Shown one piece after another: positions 5,577 to 5,625 of a stretch of 5,625 nucleotides of DNA. Under the pieces are notes generated by a model that searched no databases, had not been told where the DNA came from, and worked only from the letters and a program-made list of their open reading frames with translations. Origin of the DNA: JAGVSR01 sp046074825 (GTDB lineage Bacteria > Pseudomonadota > Alphaproteobacteria > Rhizobiales > Hyphomicrobiaceae); contig JBJTOZ010000264.1 of NCBI GenBank assembly GCA_046074825.1, forward strand, positions 1-5,625, in the 5' to 3' direction. Within the stretch, counting starts at the first letter, position 1, and the number at the start of each line of letters is the position of its first letter. The translations under genes were made by a program, and so were the position numbers.

Positions 5577-5625
5577 ATGCCCCAAGTCAGAATGGCATCG
5601 ACACCATCACAGACTTTGTCCGTGG
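5549..5625 (+). pseudogene. Out-of-frame continuation of the RTX protein (C-terminal motif, runs off the window)
   Basis: Read from 5549 in the frame one base back from the RTX frame, the sequence gives GTGIDRFFLNAPSQ and then NGIDTITDFVRG to the window edge. This matches the usual ending of an RTX block, where a last G-x-G-x-D-x-F-x-F unit is followed by a D-x-I-x-D-F motif before the secretion signal. Adding one G to the G5 run at 5546-5550 joins it seamlessly to the preceding DSLTG. It is therefore the same ancestral gene, split by a one-base loss. The true end lies beyond the window. Confidence 0.7.

Noticed and set aside
1..5625. The window as a single defence, secretion or mobile system
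   Set aside because: Genes lie on both strands with long gaps, no nuclease, helicase, integrase, toxin-antitoxin pair or secretion machinery is visible, and the neighbours share no functional theme beyond the membrane.

Overview
The window reads as Gram-negative, proteobacterial chromosome of moderate GC content, with visibly AT-richer gaps between genes. A Kup-type potassium transporter, a metabolite:H+ symporter of the major facilitator superfamily, a Sec-exported cysteine-rich protein and a DUF2157-like membrane protein next to RTX repeats fit an alphaproteobacterium, possibly Acetobacteraceae. That placement is a guess from gene content; no rRNA, tRNA or marker gene is present to fix it.

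Layout. (1) 1-1181, plus: the last ~392 residues of a Kup/KUP potassium uptake protein that starts before the window. (2) 1182-1384: gap between convergent genes, holding short AT-rich inverted repeats but no convincing intrinsic terminator. (3) 1385-2098, minus: an unrecognised exported protein with a clear signal peptide and 12 cysteines. (4) 2099-2392: AT-rich divergent promoter region. (5) 2393-3640, plus: a 415-residue MHS-family (ProP/KgtP/ShiA-like) transporter. (6) 3641-4219: a 579-base gap with no convincing intact gene but with unusual structure: two imperfect hairpins, a 10-base tandem repeat and a possible decayed reading frame on the minus strand. (7) 4220-5317, plus: a TTG-initiated DUF2157-like polytopic membrane protein with a strong Shine-Dalgarno sequence. 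(8) 5301-5625, plus: RTX nonapeptide repeats with no head domain, overlapping the previous gene by 17 bases and broken by a one-base frameshift in a G5 run. The RTX C-terminal motif resumes in the -1 frame and runs off the window.

The genes do not form an obvious pathway or operon. Three of the products are integral membrane proteins and one is exported, but strand changes and long gaps argue for independent transcription units. Only the DUF2157-like gene and the RTX fragment are adjacent enough to be co-transcribed. I see no convincing evidence of a new multi-gene system. The best leads are the frameshifted, headless RTX block, the structured 3641-4219 gap, the divergent Kup and the unrecognised cysteine-rich exported protein.
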